Assembly: GCF_000798815.1 (NCBI RefSeq)
Contig: NZ_JTLD01000004.1
Span: 310,001 to 374,000 of the forward strand
DNA from: Alistipes sp. ZOR0009
GTDB lineage: Bacteria; Bacteroidota; Bacteroidia; Bacteroidales; ZOR0009
Reading direction: 5' to 3'
DNA: 64,000 bases
Shown: piece after piece, positions 36,197 through 44,660 of the stretch
Numbering within the stretch: the stretch's first letter is position 1
Layout: each line of letters starts with the position of its first letter
Made by a program: the position numbers and the translations under genes
Notes under the pieces: model-generated
What the model saw: only the letters and a program-made list of their open reading frames with translations
What the model was told of the DNA's origin: nothing
The model's database searches: none

Positions 36197-38146
36197 ATGA
36201 GAAAAATTCTAATAGCTTTACTAGGAGTGCTTTCTATTAGCAGCATAGCAAATGCGCAAAAACGCTATGTCCTAACATCTCCCGATAAGCAAATCACTGC
36301 AACAATTACGGCAGGCGATACCCTTACCTATAAAGTCGATTACAAAGGAGAGACCGTCCTACAACCATCGAAGCTAACGCTCACCTTTGGCGGACTAAAG
36401 ACCTTTGGCGTTAAACCCAAGGTTGCAAATGCCAAACAAACCTCTGTTGACGAAATAATTGATGCGGTAGTTGCCCAAAAATCCTCCAAGATTGCCGATA
36501 GCTACAACCAGCTAACTATCAAATTTAGGAGAGGATACGCTATAGCTTTCCGCGCATACAACGATGGTGTTGCATACCGCTGGCAAACCACCATCAAAGG
36601 AGAGCATATTGTAAAAGATGAGCTGGTTGAATTTGCCTTTCCCGACAAAGCAAAGCTATGGTTTCCGGAAGAGAAAAGCATCTACTCGCATCAGGAGCGT
36701 AAATACAGCTACATTAACCTAGCGGAAGTTGGACCAACCCGATTCGGATCAACAGGAATGCTTGTTGACTTAGGGAAAGCTAAGGTTTACCTCTCAGAAT
36801 CGGATTTGGAAGAGTATCCAGGAATGTTTCTACGAGGTAGTGCATCAAAGCCAAACTCGTTGATCGGAAAATTTGCAGGATATCCGCTTGAGGTAAAATC
36901 AAAATCGGATAGAGACGAGGTGGTAACCCAGTATGCCGATTTTTTGGCTAAAACCGCAGGCTCCAGAACATTTCCTTGGCGCCTAATGGTAATTACCGAC
37001 AACGACATAAAGTTGGCTGAGTCGATGATGGTTTACAAGCTGGCATCCGAAAATAGAATAAAAGATCCATCGTGGATTAAACCTGGGAAAGTTGCCTGGG
37101 ACTGGTGGAATGATCTAAACATATACAACACAGAGATCAAATCGGGTGTAAATACCGAAACCTACAAGTACTATATCGACTTTGCAAGCAGATATGGCCT
37201 TCGCTACATCATCCTTGATGAAGGATGGTACCACCTCGAAGATGTGCTAAAGGTAAAAAAGGAGGTGAATATAGAGGAGCTAATCAGCTACGGCAAATCG
37301 AAGAACGTAGATATCATACTTTGGGTTACATGGAAAGCCCTAAACGAAAAGATGGATGAAGCCTTGACCCAATTCGAAAAATGGGGAGTTAAGGGCATTA
37401 AGGTTGACTTCATGCAGCGCGACGATCAAAAGATGGTAGAGTTTTACTATACCACAGCGAGCAAAGCGGCCGAACATAAGCTGCTAGTCGACTATCATGG
37501 CGCCTACAAGCCAACCGGATTACAGCGAACCTTCCCGAACGTAATAAGCTTCGAGGGTGTTTACGGCCTAGAGCAAAATAAGTGGACAGACGACGAAACC
37601 GTAGACCACAACGTAACGCTTCCTTTCATCAGAATGGTTGCAGGGCCAATGGACTTTACGCCTGGAGCAATGCTTAACGCTACCAAAGATGAGTTTAAAG
37701 CCAACTGGAGTCGTCCAATGGCTTACGGAACCCGCTGCCATCAGCTGGGAATGTATGTAATTTACGAAAGTCCGCTACAAATGCTTGCCGATAGCCCTTC
37801 GAACTACTACCACGAACCAGCTGCTATGGATTTCCTATCAAAAGTTCCTACCGTTTGGGACCAAACCATAGGAATTGATGGAAAGGTAGGAGATTTCATT
37901 ATCATGGCTCGCCGCAGCGGCAGCCAATGGTACATTGGAGGAATGACCGACTGGACCTCGCGAGATGCAACCATTAAGCTCGATTTTCTGCCAGAAGGGG
38001 AGCACACGCTAACGCTTTGGCAGGATGGCCCCAACGCCGATAAGGCAGCGGTAGACTGCATAACCAAAAAGATAACAGTTAGCAAAGGGCAAACAATCAC
38101 CATCCCAATGGCCAAAGGAGGTGGGTTTGTTGGCATAATAGAATAA
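36197..38146 (+). CDS. Glycoside hydrolase family 97 enzyme, probably of the retaining type
   Basis: 649 residues with signal peptide (MRKILIALLGVLSISSIANA) from the ATG at 36197. The N-terminal beta-sandwich, the catalytic barrel from about 270 and the C-terminal beta domain are those of GH97. In the barrel are 'YGLRYIILDEGWY', 'KGIKVDFMQRDDQKMVEFY', 'LLVDYHGAYKPTGLQRT' and 'SFEGVYGLEQNKW'. An Asp in the 'KVDFMQRDD' strand and the absence of the paired Glu bases of SusB point to the retaining, alpha-galactosidase-like subgroup. It likely works in the periplasm on alpha-linked sugars. No SusCD pair lies nearby. Confidence 0.87.
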   Translation: MRKILIALLGVLSISSIANAQKRYVLTSPDKQITATITAGDTLTYKVDYKGETVLQPSKLTLTFGGLKTFGVKPKVANAKQTSVDEIIDAVVAQKSSKIADSYNQLTIKFRRGYAIAFRAYNDGVAYRWQTTIKGEHIVKDELVEFAFPDKAKLWFPEEKSIYSHQERKYSYINLAEVGPTRFGSTGMLVDLGKAKVYLSESDLEEYPGMFLRGSASKPNSLIGKFAGYPLEVKSKSDRDEVVTQYADFLAKTAGSRTFPWRLMVITDNDIKLAESMMVYKLASENRIKDPSWIKPGKVAWDWWNDLNIYNTEIKSGVNTETYKYYIDFASRYGLRYIILDEGWYHLEDVLKVKKEVNIEELISYGKSKNVDIILWVTWKALNEKMDEALTQFEKWGVKGIKVDFMQRDDQKMVEFYYTTASKAAEHKLLVDYHGAYKPTGLQRTFPNVISFEGVYGLEQNKWTDDETVDHNVTLPFIRMVAGPMDFTPGAMLNATKDEFKANWSRPMAYGTRCHQLGMYVIYESPLQMLADSPSNYYHEPAAMDFLSKVPTVWDQTIGIDGKVGDFIIMARRSGSQWYIGGMTDWTSRDATIKLDFLPEGEHTLTLWQDGPNADKAAVDCITKKITVSKGQTITIPMAKGGGFVGIIE

Positions 38147-38160
38147 CAGGAACTCGTAAT

Positions 38161-38201
38161 AACAGCAAAGCCTGCTCTTTTATAGAGCAGGCTTTGCTGT
38201 T
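38161..38201 (+). terminator. Long perfect hairpin after the GH97 gene
   Basis: The 18-bp arms 38161-38178 and 38184-38201 (AACAGCAAAGCC... / ...GGCTTTGCTGTT) match perfectly around a 5-base loop, 14 bases after the stop. A strong intrinsic terminator with the T-run inside the stem end. Confidence 0.8.
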
Positions 38202-38389
38202 TGTAACCAAAATAAGATGCAGAGGAAAAAGATAAACTTTGCTTCCATTTTTATATTCTTAAGAAATCTATCAGCCAACAACAACAATTTCAGCAGAATT
38301 TTTAGTTACTTGAAGGCTAGATAGCGACCTATAGCAAAAAATTGTGACCATTCTGAAAATTAGGCACAAAAAAAGCAAAGTAAGAGCAT

Positions 38390-40408
38390 ATGAATCCGAC
38401 TTCAGTAGAAGCAAAACTTAGAGAAATACTATACACCGAAGGAGCCTCCGATCTACAACGAGTAAGTGCACTTGTTGGGATGGTACGCCCTGCTACAGCT
38501 TCCGATACCAAGGCAGCAAATGCCAGTTTTAAGGAAATTATTGATGCTCTTACTAAAGATTCAAGTCTAGGAACCACCCTATCGGAAATAATCCTAAGAA
38601 TAGCAGATTCCTACCACCTGCAAAAGTTCTTTACAGAATGCGGAATTGTTTCGACCAAAAGCTTCTGGTCCGATTTTTTTGCAAAAGCAAACCGTAAATT
38701 CTTGCCAGAATACTATCCAGAGGATGACATTCGCCACCTTATTAGGGAGGTGTTTCATCGCGCTACCGACTACATTTGGCTATCGGCGCTATCTGACGAA
38801 ACCTGGGAGCAGCTTTGCAATATTATAAAAACAACCGACAAGTCAGATTCGACAATATACAGCAATCCAAGCTACCTCCTCGAATCTATTCAGATACTGG
38901 CACAACGAATTACGGCCATTGCCTACGAACCCGAGATCGACTCCAAGCTCCCAGATATAGAGGATATCTCCTCGCCATATGTCGACTTAACCAGAGGCGC
39001 AATTCTCTTCATAAAGGCAATTAAAGCAAACGAGCAGCCCGAGCTTGTTCGCACCCGTGGAGAGGAGCTCATGCAGCTCATTACCCAATGCAGGCAAGGC
39101 GTAGAGCAGATATATGAGAACAAGGATCAGTATGGAGTAGACATGCACTTTGTATACCTTATTAAAAGGCTCGAACAGCAAATCAACCGGCTGCAGCTGC
39201 TAGCAGATGTTGTTCTTACAAGAGGAACAAGGCAGGAGTCTACCAGCATACATCGCCTACTAGCCCATCTGCTAAAGGCCGAGAAGCAACAAAACAGCAT
39301 ACAAAAGCACATACACTCCAACCTGCAGCTGCTACTTTATAAGATTGCCGTTAACACCTCTAAGGTAGGCGAGCACTACAAGGTAGCTTCGCGAATGGAA
39401 TACTTTATAATGCTAAAATCGGCGCTCGGCGGAGGATTGATTGTTGGCCTGCTAGCCTGCCTAAAGATAGGAATATCGTACCTTCCCTTCTCGCCTTTAG
39501 GAACCGCATTAGGATACAGCATAAACTATGCAATGGGCTTTGTTGCAATATACATGCTCCACTTCACCTTGGCAACCAAGCAGCCAGCCATGACCGCCTC
39601 TACCATAGCCAAAACATTGGCCAACGGGGACTCCACCAACGTTATTACCAACGAGACCAGGCTACTTATAAGACAGATTGCAAGAAGCCAAATTGTATCG
39701 CTAGTAGGAAATGTTGCCGCATCGCTCCCCTTTGCATGGCTCCTAACAAAGCTCTTTACGCTAGCCCTTGGCAGCCATATTGCAACACCCGCCAAAAGTA
39801 TTGCCCTTATGGACGATATAAACCCGTGGCTTAGCCTATCGCTCTACTATGCTGCTGTTGCCGGGGTTTATCTCATGATTTCGGGATTAATTGCCGGATA
39901 CTACGACAACCTAATACTGCATAACAGCTTCTACCTACGCCTAAAGAGCCACTACCGATTACGAAAAATTCTAGGTCAACGACGCCTTGATAAGCTTTCG
40001 CTTTACCTCTCGAACAACCTCGGCAATATTGCCGGAAATATTTTCCTTGGCGTATTCCTTGGCGTAACCTCCACTATCGGACATTTTATAGGTATCCCAA
40101 TTGATATTAGGCACGTAACCTTCTCTGCGGCCAACTTTGGCATAGCGTTGGCCGAATATCCAGGGCTAATACCAGCTAACATGCTGGCTGGAGTTGCTAT
40201 CGGGATTTTCGGTATCGGATTGGTAAACGTTTTTGTAAGCTTTGGCCTATCCATAGCCATTGCGCTCTACTCGCACGGCGCAAATCCATCCGAATATGTT
40301 CGTCTGCTAAAGGACATCCTAAAAGATTTCCTCAAGGCTCCCCACCTCTACATCTTCCCTGCAAAGGATAGGAAGCTCACAGAGGCAAAAAAGGATCCCC
40401 AACAATAG
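38390..40408 (+). CDS. Gcr-family membrane protein ('site-specific recombinase' family)
   Basis: 672 residues. The first 340 are soluble and helical, with 'IRHLIREVFHRATDYIW'. From about 340 there are roughly seven hydrophobic segments, such as 'GGLIVGLLACLKIGISYLPF', 'SINYAMGFVAIYMLHFTLA' and 'FGIGLVNVFVSFGLSIAIAL', with conserved stretches like 'NLGNIAGNIFLGVFLG'. This matches the SpecificRecomb family (gonococcal Gcr). The recombinase label rests on old genetic work; the sequence shows an inner-membrane protein and no integrase or resolvase active site. True function is open. It is a stand-alone gene. Confidence 0.75.
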   Translation: MNPTSVEAKLREILYTEGASDLQRVSALVGMVRPATASDTKAANASFKEIIDALTKDSSLGTTLSEIILRIADSYHLQKFFTECGIVSTKSFWSDFFAKANRKFLPEYYPEDDIRHLIREVFHRATDYIWLSALSDETWEQLCNIIKTTDKSDSTIYSNPSYLLESIQILAQRITAIAYEPEIDSKLPDIEDISSPYVDLTRGAILFIKAIKANEQPELVRTRGEELMQLITQCRQGVEQIYENKDQYGVDMHFVYLIKRLEQQINRLQLLADVVLTRGTRQESTSIHRLLAHLLKAEKQQNSIQKHIHSNLQLLLYKIAVNTSKVGEHYKVASRMEYFIMLKSALGGGLIVGLLACLKIGISYLPFSPLGTALGYSINYAMGFVAIYMLHFTLATKQPAMTASTIAKTLANGDSTNVITNETRLLIRQIARSQIVSLVGNVAASLPFAWLLTKLFTLALGSHIATPAKSIALMDDINPWLSLSLYYAAVAGVYLMISGLIAGYYDNLILHNSFYLRLKSHYRLRKILGQRRLDKLSLYLSNNLGNIAGNIFLGVFLGVTSTIGHFIGIPIDIRHVTFSAANFGIALAEYPGLIPANMLAGVAIGIFGIGLVNVFVSFGLSIAIALYSHGANPSEYVRLLKDILKDFLKAPHLYIFPAKDRKLTEAKKDPQQ

Positions 40409-40757
40409 CCTTTCACATTCCGAGATTATAAGCCAATACAACGTTTTTAAACTTATTTTGACAGTCAACAGCCATTCATAATCACATAATTGATGCCATC
40501 TGCAAGCTATAAAACATCTAAATAGATGCTTTTTACAGCCATATGTATTATAAATCGAAAAAAATATAATATATTTCGCACATGGTTAAAGATCGCATTA
40601 ATAACATGTACCATCTATCAGGCAAGGGGCTATATAGCTGCTGGCTTTGCTGATTTAACCCGTCTACATAAAAAAGGCGAGGAGTTCTTCCTCGTGCCTT
40701 AATCATCATATTACATAACTAATAGCCGTAAGGAGATAGATACTCCTTCGCATTGTC
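40409..40757. other. 349-base region upstream of the hydroxyproline dehydratase operon
   Basis: It contains a -7-like TATATTTC near 40575, a perfect 10-bp palindrome GCTATATAGC (40629-40638) and two hairpins close to the next start (40674-40700 and 40730-40748). No gene is seen. Confidence 0.5.
40674..40748 (+). promoter_or_regulatory. Two leader hairpins before the HypD operon
   Basis: First hairpin: AAGGC-GAGGA pairs with TCCTC-GT-GCCTT (about 40674-40700). Second: AAGGAG (40730-40735) pairs with CTCCTT (40743-40748) around ATAGATA. The second lies 10 bases before the ATG at 40758 and masks the only purine-rich AAGGAG near the start. They may control translation, or the first may be the end of an upstream transcript. 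Confidence 0.4.
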
Positions 40758-41555
40758 ATGGAAAAAGGAATTGCTTTCGACATCAAACGCTTTGCCGTTA
40801 ATGATGGCCCAGGTATTAGGACTGTTATATTCCTAAAAGGCTGCCCCCTAAAATGCCAATGGTGCCATAATCCCGAAGGAATAAGCAGGGATATAGAGCT
40901 TTGCACCAAAAACGTAAAAGTAGATGGGGTAAGCTACTGCATGCCTCACCGCATAGGGTACGAAACGTCATCAACCGAGCTTATTGCCGAGGTTATGAAG
41001 GATCAAATATTCATGGAGGATTCGGGAGGAGGGGTTACCTTCTCTGGCGGCGAACCGCTACTGCAGCACGACCTTCTAAAGGAGGCGCTACAGGGCCTAA
41101 GACAGCGAGGTGTACACACCGCTGTAGATACTTCGGGCCTATCCACCTGGAATATATTTGAAAAAATAAATCCCTACACCAACCTTTACCTGTACGACCT
41201 CAAATGCATCGATAACGACAAGCATATCCGCATGACAGGCGTATCGAACGCGGCTATTATCGAAAATCTAAAACGGCTATCGGGCACCGGCATCCCCTTT
41301 CATATACGGATACCGGTAATTCCCACCCTCAACTTCGACGATGAGGAGATGCAGCGAATCTATACATTCCTGACATCCCTAAAGGGAATTAGGCAGGTAG
41401 ACCTGCTGCCCTACCACAAGGTAGCCCAATCTAAATACGAACGAATGGGCATTACCAACAAGCTGTTTGAGGAGCGCTCGCTTGGCGCAGAGGATCTCCA
41501 ATCCTACGCCGAGCTCTTCCGCAACCTTAATGTACCTGTTACTATTGGAGGCTAG
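40758..41555 (+). CDS. Glycyl-radical enzyme activating enzyme (radical SAM)
   Basis: 265 residues. It uses S-adenosylmethionine and a [4Fe-4S] cluster to install the glycyl radical on its partner, encoded 31 bases downstream. The N-terminus has 'FAVNDGPGIRTVIFLKGCPL', then the cluster motif C-P-L-K-C-Q-W-C (CxxxCxxC). 'GGGVTFSGGEPLLQ' binds SAM, and 'LYLYDLKCIDNDKHIRMTG' and 'RIPVIPTLN' follow. Activators of many dehydratase-type glycyl-radical enzymes carry an eight-Cys ferredoxin insert after the motif. Here the insert is short with only two Cys, so the protein is closer to PflA in form. Confidence 0.9.
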   Translation: MEKGIAFDIKRFAVNDGPGIRTVIFLKGCPLKCQWCHNPEGISRDIELCTKNVKVDGVSYCMPHRIGYETSSTELIAEVMKDQIFMEDSGGGVTFSGGEPLLQHDLLKEALQGLRQRGVHTAVDTSGLSTWNIFEKINPYTNLYLYDLKCIDNDKHIRMTGVSNAAIIENLKRLSGTGIPFHIRIPVIPTLNFDDEEMQRIYTFLTSLKGIRQVDLLPYHKVAQSKYERMGITNKLFEERSLGAEDLQSYAELFRNLNVPVTIGG

Positions 41556-41586
41556 AGTACTAAAATCACATAAACGACGACAAACA

Positions 41587-43947
41587 ATGAACGAAAGAGT
41601 TAAACAACTACGAGAGGAGAGCTTAAATGCTGTAAACACCCTTTCGTCCGAACGGGGGATACTGATAACCCAGTTCTTTAAAAGTATGGAGGATCATAAG
41701 ATATCGGTACCTATGCTTAGGGCCATGTCCTTCGACTACATCCTCAACAATAAAAAAATATATATAGGTAAAGGGGAGCTTATCGTGGGCGAAAGAGGTC
41801 CAAAGCCCAAGGCTACACCAACCTACCCCGAGATTTGCGTCCACACCCAGGACGATCTCGAAATCCTCAACAACCGTAAGCATGTATCCTTTAAGGTCGA
41901 CGAGCAAACACGCATCGACTTTAGGGATATCATTACCCCCTACTGGACTGGTCGTACCAACCGCGACCGAATAATGAGAGCCCAGAATAAGGAGTGGAAG
42001 AAAGCCTTCGAAGCGGGCATCTTTACCGAGTTTATGGAGCAGCGCGCTCCCGGACATACGGTGTGCGGTGGCAAAATCTACCAGATGGGAATGAACGACT
42101 TCATCGAACAAATTGATGGGGTTATTAAGCAGATCTGCGTCCAAAAGGATATCGACAGCAATAAGCTCGAGGAGCTAAAGTCGATGCGGGTTGCAGCCCA
42201 AGCCATCATCAGCTACGCCAACAGGCACGCCGACGAGCTCGAAATCCTTGCATCAACCGAACAGGATACGGCTCGCGAGGCGGAGCTCCGCAAGATGGCT
42301 CAGGTATGCCGCAACGTACCGGCCAATAAGCCCCAAACATTCCACGAGGCGCTCCAGTACTACTGGTTTATCCACCTTGGCGTAATCACCGAGCTCAACC
42401 CTTGGGATGCCTTCAACCCCGGCCGATTAGATCAGCACCTTTACCCCTTCTATATCGCCGACATAGAGAATGGAACCCTAACAAAAGAGGAGGCCATAGA
42501 GCTGCTCCAATGCTTTTGGGTGAAGTTCAACAACCACCCCTCACCTCCTAAAGTAGGAATCACCGCGCAGGAGAGCAGCACCTACACCGACTTCTGCCTA
42601 ATAAACGTGGGAGGTGTTAAGGAGGATGGCAGCGATGGCGTTAACGAGGTCTCCTTCATGATTCTCGATGTTATCGAGGAGATGCGCCTGCTTCAACCCA
42701 GCTCTATGGTGCAGCTATCGAAGAAGAACCCCGACAGCTTTATCGATCGAACCATCCACATCTCCAAAACTGGCTTCGGGCAGCCCTCCATCTTCAACAC
42801 AGACGCCATGATCCAGGAGATGCTCCGCCAAGGAAAAAGCATTACCGACGCCAGACGCGGAGGAGCCAGCGGATGCGTGGAGGTGGGAGCCTTTGGAACC
42901 GAGGCCTACTGGCTTTCGGGCTACTTCAATATCCCCAAGATATTCGAGCTTACCCTAAATAACGGATACGACCCCAGAACCTCGCAGCAGCTTGGCCCCA
43001 AAACAGGCGACGCCGCCGCCTTCACCTCCTACGAGGAGCTGCTTAAAGCTTTCGAGGAGCAGGTAAACCACTTTATGCGCATCAAGATTGAGGGTAACGT
43101 AAAGAACGAGCGCATATTTGCCCAGTTTATGCCCGTTCCTTTCCTCTCCATTTTGGTGGACGACTGCATAACCAACGGTGTAGACTACAACGCAGGCGGA
43201 GCACGCTACAACACCACCTACGTACAGGGTGTAGGACTCGGAACCATTACCGACTGCCTCTCGGCCATCAAATTCCACGTCTTCGAAAAGAAGAACGTAA
43301 GCATGAGCATCATGCTGCAAGCGCTAAGAAGCAACTTCGAAGGCTACCAAAACCTGCGCAACGAGCTTATATTCAATACGCCAAAGTATGGTAACGACGA
43401 CGATCGCGCAGATAGATGCCTAAACGAGGTATTTGAGATATACTACAACGCGGTTGACGGAAAGCCAAACCCCAGAGGTGGCGTACACCGAGTAGACCTG
43501 CTTCCAACCACCTGCCACATCTACTTTGGTAAGGTAACCGGAGCATTACCCGATGGAAGAAAGGCCAACACCCCTCTTTCTGAAGGTATATCCCCCTCGC
43601 AAGGCTGCGACACCAACGGACCTACCGCTGCCATAAAGTCGGCTTCCAAAATAGACCACGTACGAACAGGAGGAACGCTGCTAAACATGAAATTTGCTCC
43701 CCAATTCTTTAAAAACGAGGAGGCTATTAAGCGTGTATCCAGCTTAGTTCGCAGCTACTTTAAGCTAGATGGCCACCATATTCAGTTTAACGTGGTTAAT
43801 GCCGACACGCTCCGAAAAGCGCAGAAGCAACCAGAGCTATACCGCGATCTGATTGTAAGAGTTGCGGGCTTCAGCGACTACTTCAACGATCTGGGTCCTG
43901 AGCTCCAAAACGAAATTATCACTCGCACCGAGCATGAATCCATATAG
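41587..43947 (+). CDS. hypD: Glycyl-radical dehydratase, probably trans-4-hydroxy-L-proline dehydratase
   Basis: 786 residues from the ATG at 41587; the frame back to 41467 overlaps the activator gene and is rejected. The thiyl Cys is C430 in 'GGASGCVEVGAFG', with general-base Glu E432. The glycyl radical is G761 in 'VRVAGFSDYF'. Residues that I recall as lining the HypD pocket are present with an offset of 3-4: F149, H157, D274, S330, D335, F336, Y446 and T641. HypD dehydrates trans-4-hydroxyproline to pyrroline-5-carboxylate, which ProC then reduces to proline; no proC is in the window. A terminator follows. Oxygen sensitivity of the radical implies anaerobic use. Confidence 0.85.
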   Translation: MNERVKQLREESLNAVNTLSSERGILITQFFKSMEDHKISVPMLRAMSFDYILNNKKIYIGKGELIVGERGPKPKATPTYPEICVHTQDDLEILNNRKHVSFKVDEQTRIDFRDIITPYWTGRTNRDRIMRAQNKEWKKAFEAGIFTEFMEQRAPGHTVCGGKIYQMGMNDFIEQIDGVIKQICVQKDIDSNKLEELKSMRVAAQAIISYANRHADELEILASTEQDTAREAELRKMAQVCRNVPANKPQTFHEALQYYWFIHLGVITELNPWDAFNPGRLDQHLYPFYIADIENGTLTKEEAIELLQCFWVKFNNHPSPPKVGITAQESSTYTDFCLINVGGVKEDGSDGVNEVSFMILDVIEEMRLLQPSSMVQLSKKNPDSFIDRTIHISKTGFGQPSIFNTDAMIQEMLRQGKSITDARRGGASGCVEVGAFGTEAYWLSGYFNIPKIFELTLNNGYDPRTSQQLGPKTGDAAAFTSYEELLKAFEEQVNHFMRIKIEGNVKNERIFAQFMPVPFLSILVDDCITNGVDYNAGGARYNTTYVQGVGLGTITDCLSAIKFHVFEKKNVSMSIMLQALRSNFEGYQNLRNELIFNTPKYGNDDDRADRCLNEVFEIYYNAVDGKPNPRGGVHRVDLLPTTCHIYFGKVTGALPDGRKANTPLSEGISPSQGCDTNGPTAAIKSASKIDHVRTGGTLLNMKFAPQFFKNEEAIKRVSSLVRSYFKLDGHHIQFNVVNADTLRKAQKQPELYRDLIVRVAGFSDYFNDLGPELQNEIITRTEHESI

Positions 43948-44007
43948 CATAGCTTAGAAGCCTTACGCCTCTACAAGCCTTTTTAGGGCTACCGGCTCCA
44001 AGAAGGG

Positions 44008-44048
44008 TAGAGCGCTGAAGGCGACCTAGCTGTAGCGCTTCTTCTATA
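44008..44048 (+). other. Imperfect hairpin downstream of hypD
   Basis: AGAAG..AGAGCGCT on the left can pair with AGCGCTTCTTCT on the right (5-base bulge), just upstream of the terminator at 44054. It would lie in the 3' UTR of the operon. Confidence 0.35.
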
Positions 44049-44053
44049 AGTGT

Positions 44054-44088
44054 AACGCATACCTCCATCATAGGGGTATGCGTTTTTT
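44054..44088 (+). terminator. Terminator of the activator-hypD operon
   Basis: AACGCATACC (44054-44063) pairs with GGTATGCGTT (44075-44084) around an 11-base loop, followed by a T-run to 44088. It lies 106 bases after the hypD stop. Confidence 0.8.
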
Positions 44089-44305
44089 CATATCCCCCCA
44101 CAAAAGTAGCGGCTTCGAGGTGCTGACGGTCACCTTACCCGCACCCGCTTTTCAGAATTGCATGTTCCCTCTTAGGCAGCACTGCCAAATTGAGCGAAAT
44201 ACGAGCAAGTAGCGCGCTAAAACAAGCCCAAAGATGAGAGGCAGCGCAGCCCTGCCCCATAGTGCCTTAACCTTGGTCAAGGATTCCACAAGCTAGATCT
44301 AGGAT

Positions 44306-44516
44306 GATGCAAACAAGATCAAAGATGAGACAAATACGATAATATATAGATCAAACTAGACAATATATGAACCAAACTAGGTAATATATGGATCAAAGTA
44401 GACAATATATGAAGCAAATACGATAATATATGAGACAAATACGATAATATATGAAGCAAATATTATAATATATGAACCAAACTAGGTAATATATGAAGCA
44501 AACTAGACCATATATG
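44306..44516. repeat. Tandem array of a 21-bp AT-rich direct repeat (9 good units plus one degenerate)
   Basis: The word CAAA recurs at 44331, 44352, 44373, 44394, 44415, 44436, 44457, 44478 and 44499, exactly every 21 bases, and a weaker unit starts with CAAA at 44310. Typical units are AAGCAAATACGATAATATAT+G and AACCAAACTAGGTAATATAT+G. Each ends in an (A/C)ATATATG word. A 6-base centre varies (TACGAT, CTAGAC, CTAGGT, GTAGAC, TATTAT). No gene for a replication or partition protein is nearby. Confidence 0.92.
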
Positions 44517-44660
44517 CCCCCTTCACTACCAAATATAATACAGCAAAAACCTTTTACCAAACGACGACAAAGCACTATATTTCAAGATGTTTTAAGTGTA
44601 TAAGAAACAGCAATTGCACCGAACGGATTTAGAAGCAGGTGTAACCATAAAAGGAAAGAA

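Noticed and set aside
38390-40408. Mobile-element recombinase implying an integrated element
   Set aside because: No integrase motif, no flanking repeats and no cargo genes. The protein is an inner-membrane protein by sequence.
44306-44516. CRISPR array
   Set aside because: Units abut without unique spacers, the 21-bp unit is too short and no cas gene is present.
44306-44516. Plasmid-type iteron origin
   Set aside because: Period and AT content fit, but there is no rep or par gene and all neighbours are chromosomal core genes.
44393-44575. 60-codon minus-strand frame with hydrophobic heptads (C-F-I-Y-Y-R-I)
   Set aside because: The heptads are a direct result of the 21-bp repeat (21 bases = 7 codons). 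Outside the array the frame has no sensible sequence.
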